A stretch of 64,000 bases of DNA from Gamarada debralockiae (Eukaryota > Ascomycota > Leotiomycetes > Helotiales > Hyphodiscaceae): contig NXFV01001211.1 in NCBI GenBank assembly GCA_002803225.1, positions 1 to 64,000 of the forward strand, in the 5' to 3' direction. The notes under the pieces were generated by a model. That model made no database searches. It worked only from the letters and a program-made list of their open reading frames with translations, and had not been told where the DNA came from. This document shows positions 22,286-33,738 of the stretch, in pieces; positions within the stretch are counted from its first letter, which is position 1; each line of letters begins with the position of its first letter. A program made the translations under genes and the position numbers.

Positions 22286-23713
22286 ATGGAGCTCTCCATT
22301 GAACACCCCAGTCCTTTTCCAGAGCTTGACGAGGTCTCCGGGCTTGTTAATCTTATTTTTAAGTTGGGAACCAGTACAAATTTACAGAATGGGAAGACCA
22401 GAAAAGCTCTTATAGCAGCTTCTCGTTCATTGAGCCTGGCGTTGGAAGCGCCAATGGAAGCGCTTCTGAGAATGTACTGGGCTGAGGTGAGCTAACAATC
22501 CGGCTCTCTAAAGTAGCTCAAACGTTAAATTGCTTGAGTCAACTCTTCGAACGGTCATCCATATCGGGCTTGACATGCAGTTGTTTCACAAGATGGCCGA
22601 GCGCAATGGTAGCCCTAAGACTTTAGATGAACTTGCGAAAATGACCAAAGCAGATCCTGTATTATTGGGTGAAGTTTATATTCCAATACAGAAAAGAAAT
22701 TTACCTGATTCTATATAGGCCGCTTATTGAAGCACCTTGCCTATATGGAGTTTATCCGAGAAACTGGTGAGAATGCATATGCTCCCACTCCGTTCTCCGA
22801 GTCCCTGACAAACCCGACCCACCGAGATACAGTCTATCATATGTACATTCATCTCAATCTGCGTCTACGTCAGCAGCTCATATTAACCAAACCAGTGATG
22901 ACAGCATTATACCCGTTCTGGAAGTGGTACCGGAATTTCTTAAAGACAACGGGTACCAAAACCCAATAGAATCTCTACACGCCCCATTCCAACTGGCTCA
23001 TAATCATGCTGGCCACGCATTTGAGTGGTTTTCAGCTGAGCCTGAGCGCCTCACTCGCTTCCACAATCACATAGCCGGGTGCCGTGTCGGCAGAGCCAAA
23101 TGGATGGACCCTGGCTGCGTGCCAGTCGCAGAAGTTCTGGGACCAGATTGTCACCCTGATGATGTGCTTTAGGTAGATGTCGGGGGCGGAAATGACCACG
23201 ATATTGCTGAATTCTATCAGAAGCATCCCAACCTACCCGGTCGTTTGATACTGCAAGATCTGCCGGATTTCATTGCCTCTGTCACAGATCTTCCTACTGC
23301 GGTAGAGCCAATGGCTCATGATTTCTTCACTGAGCAACCTATTAAAGGCAAGAACTTTATATTCTCTATGGTTGTGAGATCGTGACTGATAAGTTTCAGA
23401 TGCCAAAGCTTATTACTTGAAATCAATTCTTCATAACTGGCCTGAGGATAAATGCAAGGAGATATTGAACAACATTATCCGGGCGATGAAAAGGGGGTAC
23501 AGCAAACTCCTAATCAATGACAATGCAATTCCTGATGAGGGAGCGGACCCCATCAGCACTGCAGTGGATATCATCAGGCTTGCAACATTTGCGTCTAGAG
23601 AACGGACTGAGGCCGACTGGAGACAGTTGCTTGAAGGTGTTGGCCTTCGAGTTCTGAATATTTGGACGTATACAAGAGGAGCATGGAGCTTGATTGAAGC
23701 TGAGCTGGCATGA
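22286..23713 (+). pseudogene. SAM-dependent O-methyltransferase gene, damaged
   Basis: Exons begin at the ATG at 22286 (22286-22486), then 22539-22668 and 22719 onward, all in phase. A single-base deletion near 22915 shifts the frame into EVVPEFLKDNGYQNP. A TAG at about 23173 directly precedes VDVGGGNDHD, the SAM-binding motif. A 52-nt intron with a GC donor (23348-23399) leads to AKAYYLKSILHNWPEDK, whose His is the usual catalytic base, and RTEADWRQLLEGVG near the C terminus. The order matches fungal secondary-metabolite O-methyltransferases of about 400 residues. With a frameshift and a nonsense codon before the cofactor site it is probably dead. It neighbours a broken dehydrogenase in tail-to-tail orientation, perhaps leftovers of a metabolite cluster. 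No synthase gene is in the window. Confidence 0.75.
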
Positions 23714-23917
23714 ACTCAAACATTGGTCCTAAAAACAACCTCCGCAACGCAATGGTAGATGCGATTAAATCCTACAAAGCCAGGGAATTCCTTACACAAT
23801 CTAGCGTACCTGAATGGTCTTGCTGGACACCATGGAAGTCTAGGGGTTAAGACACTCTCTCTTGCAAAATTGGCATTAATATCTATCTATACATAACTTC
23901 CCTTCCTATCCACACAA

Positions 23918-24963
23918 TCACTCCGTCCAAACTGTCTTATATGTCTCCGAAGCAACATCAACCACGATCTTCCCCCTCACCCTCCCAGTCTTTAACTTCG
24001 CAAACGCCTTCGGCGTTTCCTCAAGCGGGAACTTCTCATCAATCACAGCCTTAACTTTCCCCTCTTTCATCCACAACCCAATCGGCTTTAAATCATCCAA
24101 TTTCTCCTCCGGCCAAAATCCCGAATAACTCCTCTTGCCACCTCCCAGGAAACTCGGAAGTCTCTTCGCCTTGAACCTCTCCATCGCAGAACCAACTCCC
24201 GGCCCCCCTCCAACATCCACATACTGTGCCTCGGGCTTCGTAACTTATGGCAGCTCCAGTACAGATCCATCGTAGTGCCCACATTATCAACCACATGATC
24301 GAACTTGACTCCACTAGCCTTCAAAGCTTCCACCACACTGCCTTTTTATAATCCACGACTTCATCCGCGCCAATACTTCGACATAACTCAACATTCGGCG
24401 TTGAGCATGAGGTCGCCACGTAACAGCCCACCGCCTTCGCGATCTGGATCCCAAACACACCGCATCCCCCGAACCACCGCTGATGAAAACACTGTCGCCT
24501 TTCTTCACATGCGGGACGATGGATTGGTAGGCTGTGATGCCAGCAACGCCAATGCTCGCTGCATCAACGGGACTCACGCCCTCAGGAAGCGGCAGCGTAA
24601 TCCCGCTCTCCGCAAGCGAAAATCGAGTGCACCGCCTGTCCAAGGCACCTTGGCTGTGATTCCATAAACCAGCTGCCCTGCTTTCAAAGATGAGCCTGCA
24701 GCGGGTGTTACAATGCAGCCTGCGTAGTCAAGACCTAGAGTTGCGACTTTTGCGTATAGAAGACGACGCATGAGGGCGCTTTCTGCGGGCTTGTAGTCCA
24801 CGGGATTCAGTGCCGTGGCGAGGATTTGGACGAGGTGTTGGGAGGATTTGGGCACGGGAAGTGAGGCGGAGGGGTTGAGTTTGAGGTTTTTCTCTAGCCC
24901 GCCGGTGGTGCTTGTGTGTTGCCATGCTTTCATGGTTTTGGGAGGAAAGGCTTTAGCTGCCAT
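23918..24963 (-). pseudogene. Zinc-type alcohol dehydrogenase / enoyl reductase-like gene with several frameshifts
   Basis: Minus-strand frames placed end to end give a near full-length medium-chain reductase of the quinone-oxidoreductase type. It starts MAAKAFPPKTMKAW at 24963, then GLDYAGCI and VYGITAKVPWTGGAL. Later parts are LPLPEGVSPVDAASIGVAG, a nucleotide-binding block around SVFISGGSG then GVFGIQIAKAVG, then FDHVVDNVGTT, YVDVGGGPGVG and EETPKAFAKLKTGRVRGKIVVDV. Continuity needs at least four one-base corrections, near 24625, 24470, 24345 and 24240; at least two lie at homopolymer runs and look like single-base losses. It probably was an NADPH-dependent reductase, perhaps in secondary metabolism with the methyltransferase. 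Alternatively the indels are assembly errors. Confidence 0.75.
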
Positions 24964-26589
24964 TGTGCCTTTGGAGGGAAATAGTGTAAGGGAGGCGAAA
25001 GGATGTTCGAGCATTCGATACAGGAGACTGGGAATCAAAAGTTGCGCACACTGGGTGCGCTATCTACTCTTATACACGTTGGCATTAGGTCATCGGACAA
25101 ACGTGGATGCTGATGTTTGTTGGTGGTGTTGTCTGGCAAGCCACATTCCAACCATGGCACACATGACGCAGCGTGGGGTGCCTGTGGTACTGTACATTAC
25201 AGAGTACGGCAACAATTCGCTGCCATACAATACGCTTCTCGCATTCGGCTGGATAGAATTGTTCCCCGAGTCGAGCGATGAAAGTGTCCAGGCATAGAAA
25301 GAAGTCGGCACAAAGAAACAAGGTCTAGCGACACGTCGGTATGGGAAATAAAGGTCATCCTCGGAGCATCGTAATCTGACTTTAGCGAATGCGAAGATCT
25401 TGACAACCCCTGAAGCAAGGTATTGCCAAGATTTACATAAATCTCTCAATACTACTAGCCCTCTAGTGTAACTCCTTAAACACGGCATTAATATGGCATA
25501 AATCCCCACCGCTGTTAAGCGTCTATTAGCTAATCCGCCTCCCTTTATTTGTAAAGCTTCTACTAATACAATCCTAGCTTGCTATAAATCTCCTAGTGTC
25601 ACTGGACACTAGTGCGACTCCTCCCTAGCACGGCATCACTGCTGTATAATATCACTATTAGCAGGCTTGCCACCGGCGATCTCCCATTTTGTCAATCTAG
25701 TTGATACAATTATCCCTCCCTTGCTTTAATCTGTGTAAACTAAATCCCGTTGTCAGAGCACCTTGGCCCTGTGCCTTTTACAGGCAGGACAACAATAAGG
25801 AGAAATACCGCAGGTAAAGTATAGTATTAAGAGAGTCAAAGTAAAAAGCAAACTGAGTGCTACCGAAATCCTATAAAATCGCCCCGTAGACGTTAAAGAG
25901 ACGTTGTAGAATAAACAATAAGGCTAAGTCGCTTAAGCGTACAAGTATCATGTATATATAAGTAAATATAGATCCAAAAAAGGTTTCGGAGGGAACCTTG
26001 TCGGAGCCAAAATAGGAAGTGTAACCGGGCCTCAAGGGAGCCAAAACGAGCCCCTGCAGATACTAAAATAGCTGCTCAAGCTTATTTAGCGTGTGCTCAG
26101 GCAATGCTTAGGAATGCTCATCCTCGGCTTATACTTGCTCACCCAAGCTCAGGCTAAAGCAGCAGCTGCTCAGGTCCAGAGACGGAAATGGAAAATGGCA
26201 TGAGAACATTCCCATACCGAATTACCTGTTATCCAATAGATAAATGCATACTGAGAGATAAAAAGACCAGATAACCCAGAAATGACAGTAAATGCCGTGA
26301 GATAACGCTCGAGCATATATGTCACCTGACAGTTATTCCGGGCACAAGGTAGCTTTTAAGTCCTCCCGGTCTCAAGGGATTATATCAGGCTTCTTCAACG
26401 AACATTTGTACCATTTGAGGTATTAACTGTATAAAGCTACGACAAGGCAGATACAATTCCCTTCCCCACCCATTTGCCAACGCCAAAGTTGGGACACTTG
26501 TCCGGCGAAAGCTGCTTTCCAGAAACAACCCTACGAGAATAACATAACATATACCCGCTTCACCTTGCACTGACCAGGCACTGGAAGCT
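24964..26589. other. Intergenic, AT-rich degenerate repeat region
   Basis: No gene supported; frames here overlap one another without motifs. From 25480 the DNA becomes AT-rich with many cta/tag words, as in RIP-altered repeats. A block beginning tgtcagagcaccttgg (about 25755) resembles an LTR start, but I found no matching end or duplication. At 26090-26180 gctcagg-like words recur, as at 8655-8720. Confidence 0.4.
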
Positions 26590-27060
26590 CTAGCAACGCT
26601 CCGATTCATCGTCCCCAATCATACTCCAATTCTGTTGATCCATCCCATCTCTATTCTCCGCCTGTCCATTTGTCTCTTCCGCCGTTCTGTATAAAGTTTC
26701 AAACTCTACAACATTCGTCCAATAGCTTTGGTTCAGGCTTTCATTCTCCCAGCGCTGCATCGGCGTCATGCCTTGCTGAGTGCTGGTGGTGTGTGAGGTA
26801 GATGTTGCGTGAGAGTGAGAAGTTGTAGAGCTAACTGGCCAGCTGCGGGAGACGGGTATATATTGCGGAATGTATTTTGCTGAAGTTTGCTGAGGAGAAG
26901 AAATTAGAACACGCAACAAAACTGTCTGGGAGGAAACATGGACAGAGGAGAATATGGGATAAGTGGGTATATGGGTATGGGAATCCCTTACCGAATTGAA
27001 CGTAGAGTTGCGAGAATTTTTGGCAGATGAAGATGTCTTGGAGTCGGAATTGGGAGACAT
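26590..27060 (-). CDS. Small Ser/Thr-rich hypothetical protein
   Basis: The ATG at 27060 opens a frame continuous to 26590. A 102-nt intron (26991-26890, GTAAGG...CTCAG) is predicted inside it, giving exons 27060-26992 and 26889-26590 and 122 residues; unspliced it would be 156. The N-terminal half is Ser/Thr/Asn-rich. The C-terminal half has MTPMQRWENESLNQSYWTN and an acidic Gln/Asn/Asp-rich tail. No signal peptide or membrane segment, and no family recognised. It lies at the border between the repeat-rich left part and the gene-dense right part. Confidence 0.5.
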   Translation of the reverse strand: MSPNSDSKTSSSAKNSRNSTFNSVRDSHTHIPTYPIFSSVHVSSQTVLLRVLISSPQQTSAKYIPQYIPVSRSWPVSSTTSHSHATSTSHTTSTQQGMTPMQRWENESLNQSYWTNVVEFETLYRTAEETNGQAENRDGMDQQNWSMIGDDESERC

Positions 27061-28208
27061 CTTGTCTGGAAGTGATGGAGTATGAGAGGCCCGTGCAAGA
27101 ACGAAATAGTCACAATTCCGAGGCTCTGGTATGAAGGCTTGATCCTTGTGGATGACTGGGAGAGAACTTAAGAATGGAGCAATCCGGTGTGTGGGAGGCC
27201 GCTATAGATATATCCTCGTATACATCACCCTAATTCATCGCTTTGCGAGGATCTTTTTCTCCCGGAAGGAGATATTATGCAGCGCACTTTTGAGGGTTCC
27301 TTCGTTGGAAGAGTATTATCCCGCTTGAATCAGAAGGCTTCTAGGCCGAGTGTGAATCTCGGCGCCCAACTTAGAGGCTGCGCGGAATTGGAGATTGAGG
27401 TTTGTCCTCATTTGACGTATTCTTTCCTTGAACCAGTAGAAAACCAGTAATTCAAGCTGTATATGCAAGGCACATTTGAACTTGAGAAACTCAATACTGT
27501 TCCCTGAATATGGCTGTCACTTGACGTATCGGTGTGAAAAGTGGCGTGCCAGGAGCCTCTTTGCCACTTTCTGAAAAGCCATGGCCGATGTACAGCAATT
27601 CGAGAATATGCAAGGAGCTTTTGATATACTCCAATGAGCAGTCGTAACCTATTTCCCGGAAGGTTGGATCTCGAGGTAGAGCTCCTCGTGTGATCCCGAC
27701 CATCTCACCAGCATGCGAGATGTCAGAGCCTGCATATGCATTGTACTTTTAACATCCAATGACAAGGTCAATACTCTGATGCCCCCTGGGGGCTACCCAC
27801 GTAACCCTGACAATTGTACCTGCATTGGCTCGACTAGCGTCTGTTTCGTCTGTTTCAAATCGAAGATACGGAAAGCCGCACAAGAACTTAAGAGCTGTGG
27901 CTTTCGCTTATGCAAAGCACTTCTTGACCGGGCTGTGATTCGACGGCTTCAGCCTCACCACTAGATCATGTCAAGCTGCAGGCTCATGCAAGGTGCTTTT
28001 GCTGTGAGCCAATCGCTAGCACAGCGTATAGGATCACTTGACTAACATATCGACCGTTGGGCTTTGAGATCCAGGACGATGCTCTCTCTTCTCCTCAGTC
28101 CGTTTATTCTACACATCATCTATTTTTCGTTCTTGAAACCACTGATGCAAATCTCAGCCACTTGTTGACTGATTGGAATTGGCAACTTCACACGAAAACT
28201 TTTCGATC
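27061..28208. other. Intergenic, no recognised gene
   Basis: It contains a 70-codon minus frame (27491-27703) and an 83-codon plus frame (27713-27964), neither with known motifs. The last few hundred bases are the presumed promoter of the Clr5-TPR gene. Confidence 0.35.
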
Positions 28209-30479
28209 ATGGAGAACATGGAAGCAATGGACGCGACAGCCTCAGCCTCGTCATTCAGCACCGCATCGCACGCCATCCCAAACTTCTCTACCCCTCTCCC
28301 AATGAATGCGCCAGTCTGGCCAACTGGTTCAAAGAGATTGCAGCTCTCTCCCAGGGAATGGGAGGAGTTGAAGCCCATTATTCAGCACCTATACATCGAC
28401 GAAGGTAAAACTTTCAAAGAAGTCGCGGTAGTCCTACAGACGAATCATAATTTCACGCCAACGTAGGTAGTACCATCCCTTACAATCAAGCCACGCAATG
28501 ATGTGTTTGAAGATGATCTGACGCATTGTAGGAAGAAGCAATTCGACGATAAGATCAAGAAATGGGCATTGAGAAAGAACGCCACTCGGAGCCAGCGGGC
28601 CTTCATCCTTGAAGAACTCCACAACGACGGTGATGTGGAAGGGCTCAAGGACACGTCTCTGAAGCTCAATCCTGGAAAGATCGAGCGATGGGAAAGAGAG
28701 GAAAAGTTATCGGGATCACTTGCGAAACCTGTTGGGCGGAATGGGAAGGCTAAAGCAGTATCGACTTCGAGAGCCGCAGATCAAAGACCACCTGAACGAG
28801 CATTATCACCTCTAAGAGAGATCCTCGAGATCTCTATTCCATCACCAGATGCTGACAAGCAACGCAAAACAATTTGGGACATGGCAAATATACCGGGATC
28901 ACCAAACCTTAGAGGCTTCTACTCTGCTCTCAAGATCGATGATGAGTATCCGATTCCGCCGCCCTTTCGTCTCCCACCAAGGGATCCACAATTCATCGCC
29001 CAGGACCAGTGGAGTGACCTTGTCAAGAGGCCAGCCGGCGATAATGAAGATTTGGAGGCGGAAGGCTCGAGTGCAGTGGTTCTATCATCGAAACAACGTC
29101 GACGATTGTCGAATTTGCCTGAACTCTTCATCTGCAAATGGCTTCTTGCCCAGATTGAGAAGCCCTGGACTCCTCTGAAGGAGATATATCCATTCCCAAT
29201 GACTGCAAAAGTGCGCAAGGCCCGAAATGGGACTTACCTCAAAATATCCCCCAAAAAAACACTCCGGCTGCAAATCATGAAGAGTGAAGAACGGCTACGC
29301 AAGTTAGAGTCGATCCAAATACCAGATAAACGGTATAACGCCGGGCTCGTCGCCGAGATGCAACGGCTCGCGGACCTTTACTGTGACGATGGTAAATACG
29401 GGCCTGCAGAATCTCTATATCACCGTCTTGCACTCGCCAGACAAGATACACTCGGTCCCTACGACCGGAAGACGTTGGGCAACTATCTTGACATCATTAA
29501 TACAAAACTCCGACAAGGAAGCTATTCTGAGGCAGCGACTCTGCATCAGGATTTAGATCTAAGAATACAGAAACTTTTTAAGCCCTGGGATGATTTGGCA
29601 CTTCGTTCTAAGGGTCTTCTGGCGGTCGTTCAGTATTTTCTTGGCGAGGATGAGCAGGCTGAAATGCTAGAGAGGGAGGTCTTGCAGATTACTCTGAATG
29701 AATTCGGACAGAGACACGAAATGACGTTTCGAGCAATGAGGAATCTGGGCAACACGATGAGCTATCGAGATCAATCACGGAGCGAACAGCTTCTCCGCAA
29801 TACAGTACAGATCATCAGCCAAGCTACAGGGGATTTCGACGAGGATTTGTGTTGCTGTAAGTTGAACCTCGGTGAGGTACTAGGGAAGCAGGGCCGGCAT
29901 CCAGAGAGCTGCAGTTTGTTGAAGGATGCACTGAGATGGTCAACATCCACGTATAGAGTGGAGCACCCACTGGCACTGTATGGGATGTATTGGCTTGCCA
30001 AGACACTGAAACGGAGTGGGCAGCTTGAGGAGAGTGAACTCTTCTTCAGGAGGATCTTAGAGAGATCTAGACAGGTCCTAGGCCCAACACATTCAGATAT
30101 TTGCGGTGTTATTGAGGATCTTGCGGATGTTATGGGTGAGTTAGGCTGCTGGACCGAAGCGGCGAATCTTTATGAACAGTCGTTCAGAAGTTATTCGGAA
30201 ATTTATGGGCGAGGTTATAAACACACAGTCTGGGCGCAAGAGCAACTCACAGAGTCTTATGCCATGCAAGGGCTCTACAAAGACCCAGCAGCCCTTGCTG
30301 ACAAGCTAAAGAGCGTTCTGCAAACCAAGGCGGACATAATGATAGACATCTTGAATCCGAGGAGGAAGTACTGTCAAATTAGCGAGGACGGGGACGGAGA
30401 CTTGGATGAGGTAGAAGAGATCCAGCCGTGGAAAAAGCGACAAATGATGACTTGTACATACAATTTGAAGGCAGGATAA
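28209..30479 (+). CDS. Clr5-domain protein with tetratricopeptide-like repeats
   Basis: Exons 28209-28462 and 28532-30479 (69-nt intron, GTAGGT...TTGTAG) encode 733 residues. Residues about 49-101 match the Clr5 domain: PREWEELKPIIQHLYIDEGKTFKEV, then FTPTKKQFDDKIKKWALRKN. The intron falls inside this domain, as often in the family. The middle is a charged linker. Residues from about 335 to 650 contain TPR-like helical pairs of the kinesin-light-chain type, for example ADLYCDDGKYGPAESLYHRL and LAKTLKRSGQLEESELFFRRIL. Clr5 domains occur at the N terminus of many fungal proteins of unknown role; the fission yeast namesake works in transcriptional silencing. Likely a scaffold or regulator. Confidence 0.88.
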
Positions 30480-30767
30480 TAGGAAATCAGATATTTTTGA
30501 AGGCACTCGCCGAATTCCAGCAACCATCTGCCCATGGCAAATGGTCAGACAATCACAATCAGAGCAGTCAATTTCCTAGAGATCAAAGGCGCCGTGAGGC
30601 TAAAGACTATGACTGAATTGGTATCAAAGTGCTGTTCTCCCTACCAAAACCCACTCTCAATCATCTCTCGTGCCTCAAGAGTCCGCAAGCAAAGTATCTA
30701 TCTCCACCAAAAAAACCCTCGCCAAAAGCCCATGCCAGCCTCCATTTCTCACTCAAAGCAAAGCTCT

Positions 30768-32413
30768 TTAATACCGATAAACAGGCGCCTTCGCTCCAGC
30801 CGCAGCGCCATACCCACTCCGTCCATTATCTTCTTCTTCCTCAGCCTCATCATGTTCCAGATTGTGAGCTCCAGCATGCATCGTCACCTTGCCTAGACTA
30901 CTATCCTGTCTACCAATATAACTCTGCGTCTCCCTGAAACCAGGATGATATGGTTCGATACCTAGTCTATCATTGAATTGACCAGTTGCTACTGGTGGTC
31001 TATCTTCCGGGAACGGCGGTCGAACTACGTTGGGACGTTCTTGGGGAGCGGGATCGCTGAAGGGGTTCGCGGCCTCGTCTTCATCGTCGGAGAGATTGGG
31101 CGCGTAGTCGCCTGGTGGTGGGATTTGGGGGGCTTTCTTAGAAGAGACGGCTTTTCGTGTGGGAACGGGAGCGGAGGTGATGATGGGTGCGGGTTTATTT
31201 GCCTGGGAAGGCGGGGGACCAGGGGGTGGTGCAAATCCGGATTCTGTTCTTGGCGGTGGAGGCGCGAATGCACTGTCTCTTCCAGGAGGGGGTGTCGGTG
31301 TTCCCGTGCCCAAGCCAGCTGCCTTTCTCGCACCCAGTACAGCGCGTTGATGCTGGTTCATTGCCTTACCTAGCTGCTCATTCGTCTCGATCAACGTCTC
31401 CATTGTATCATTATCCGGGGATGGATTCTCGGAGACCATGTATGCTTGTACGGATCTCGAGGCGGACTGGCAGCGGTCTGCGAACTCTTTGATGAGATCT
31501 GAGGCTAATACTTCGGAGGGAGGGGTGGATTGGATGAGCTGGGAGAGGAGCTTCGCTGAGGTTCTTGCTTCTTCGATTCGAGAGGCTAGTTCTTGGGGGT
31601 TGGGGAGACGCTTTGTGTGGTGGTTGCGTGCGAAGTAATTTTGTGAGTGAGGGTCGAAGGGAGGTGCGTTCATGGTGGGTGGTCCTGTAGGTCCCTATTC
31701 TCTGTATTAGCTTATGTTCAGAAAGGGGATAGAGAGAAAATACGTGTATCTTAACCATCCTCTCATGCTCCTTCTTCCACATCTCATTCAGTTTCACCAA
31801 CCCCTCATCCTCCGCCTTTTCCCTCTGAAACGTATCCAGCGTCTCCATCAAAATCTGCTTAACACTCGGATCGCGCCCAACCCTCAAAAGCTCCTTTATC
31901 GCATCCACAAACTTCGCATCCACATTCCGCGTAAAGGTCCTCCCAGGATTGTCCGCCAGTATCCGGATCAGCATGATGGCGTTGTATTGCACGTATGGCT
32001 TGCTCAAGTTATCCTTTCCGAGGAACTTGCGGATTGCGACCGCGCATTCTTTCGCGGCGCCTGGTGAGGACTCGGCGGATTCGACGATCGTAGGCAGATA
32101 TAGGACCTCCTCTCCTCCGCCATTTGGTCCTCCAGATTCGCAGAATAATCGCTGCACAAATACGTCAGCCTTGTCTTCATCTCCCCTAAACATCCCAGAT
32201 TGATGTAGACATACCACATTGCGCGCCGCATTAGCTTCTGGCGTATCAAGCTGCGAATCTCCCGTCGATCCATCTTCAGAATTCGCATCTCGTGCTATCA
32301 TTAAAAGTACGATCAGTGGGGAACTCCTTGTTTCCGGCGTCGCGGTTAAACTCACGCTTGCGCTTCAGGGAGCCTAGCATGCGGTTCATGTTCATGCTCT
32401 TCATTGCCTTCAT
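30768..32413 (-). CDS. VHS/ENTH-like and GAT domain vesicle-trafficking adaptor
   Basis: Four exons, 32413-32356, 32294-32215, 32151-31744 and 31694-30768, sum to 490 residues. The 63-nt second intron is a multiple of three and easily missed; splicing it gives a clean ARNV-RLFCESGGPN junction. The N-terminal half is an all-helical VHS/ENTH-like domain (LPTIVESAESSPGAAKECAVAIRKFL, YNAIMLIRILADNPG). A GAT domain follows (ELASRIEEARTSAKLLSQLI ... MVSENPSPDNDTMETLIETNEQLGKAMNQHQRAV), which in this family binds ubiquitin and Arf-type partners. The tail is proline-rich with acidic motifs (LSDDEDEAANPFSD) usable as endocytic binding sites. It resembles Lsb5/GGA-type adaptors at the Golgi or in endocytosis. 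An upstream in-frame ATG at 32488 is possible. Confidence 0.87.
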
Positions 32414-32488
32414 CTTTGCGGTGTTGATGGAATTTGAGGTTCGTGCAAAAGTAGGTGCTGGAAGAGGAGATTGTTGAGAAGCAAACAA

Positions 32489-33738
32489 ATGAACGTGAAT
32501 TGCTGTGCCACAAATAGTTGACGCCGAAACGCTCCTTGCCGCGTGAGATTGCTGCCGTCGTCGTTTGTTTGCTCAGTGCAACGTCCAGGATCCTTTGCCG
32601 CGTCGCTTTGTTTCGTCACCTGTGGCGCTGCTGCCGAAAATATCCGTTCCTTGACCTTTCAATAATGCGAATTGAAATCGCACCCCTCGGGGATAATATA
32701 AAGAGCCTCTTTGTGGCAATTGTGAAGCCTTCACGTTTTCGTCGTCATCATCTTGGGGTTACGCGGATCATGGAGCCATTGCCAAGTGCCAAGGATTGCA
32801 CAGCCTCAATTCACTTGCTGCAGATGGCGCGGAAAAGTCATCGGCGATAGGAAAGGACAGAAGCCTTCCGCTTTTAGCTTCGCGGTTTTAAATCCAACGT
32901 CGTCTGACCAGTGGACATGTGTTGGTTGAGTGAGCGGCCAAGTAAATGGGGGCTTGAAATGCGTGTCGATGGTATCTATTAGAGACCAGATGACTGAGAG
33001 GATTGGGCATCTCAAATGCCACTGGCTTCCACACCCTTTAACCTCCACTCTTGGTGATCATGGGGGCGAAGACAATATAAAACTGCGCAGCAATCGTGGG
33101 GTCGTTTCTAGAGGTCTCACTGTCGTTGAATTTACAAGTGATATTATAAATCTACGATTTTGGAGGTTATTGAGGCGGAGTTTGTTTCTTAGCTCTTTTT
33201 ACTGGAGCGAGAGTACTATTTCATCGACAGCGGCATTTTGATACCAATGGAAGTACAATCCTCATTGCCCCTTTAATGAATGACCATGCAAGAATGAATT
33301 GTGATCAATGAGGATAATTTATTGCTGAGAAATCTCAAACCTGTACCTCGCGAACAACTCCGCGGTTCCGAATCCCCCCATTCGGCTTTCCCCGCCATCC
33401 ACCTCTCAGACTCCAGACTCTTTCTCCCCTCGTCCCTTGCCTATCTCTTCCGCACCTCTCCAGCCCTTCCCAAAGACCCAGTCTCTCATATCCCTCTACA
33501 ACATCAATATTTCACCTCGTATCGCAACCACGCAACGAGGTATACACAGGTACCATCTTTCCGAAATCCTCTTCCAACAAATCTCAAACAACTCAAGTAC
33601 CTGGCAGCAATAAAATATCCCAACTCACTTGCTGCGCAGCACTCCCCATCCGGAATCTCGATCAAAATCTCCGTCACATACTCACTAACCGTACCTCCGT
33701 TTCATCCCATTCCATTCCATTCACTTCCCAATCCTAAT
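32489..33738. other. Intergenic region 5' of the GAT-domain gene
   Basis: About 1.2 kb with the presumed promoter of the GAT-domain gene at its left end. Frames of 70-149 codons (such as + 33301-33750, antisense to the next gene) are unsupported. No regulatory motif recognised. Confidence 0.35.

Noticed and set aside
23172..23175. TAG before VDVGGG read as the 3' end of an intron
   Set aside because: The sequence upstream matches the methyltransferase family without a gap right up to this point, so an intron would remove conserved residues.
25090..25509. 139-codon minus-strand open frame
   Set aside because: It overlaps other open frames on both strands at the edge of repeat-rich DNA, with no motif, unusual composition and no sign of splicing.
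25755..26030. Possible LTR beginning tgtcagagcacc
   Set aside because: No matching CA end, inverted terminus or target-site duplication was found, so it is only mentioned in the intergenic description.
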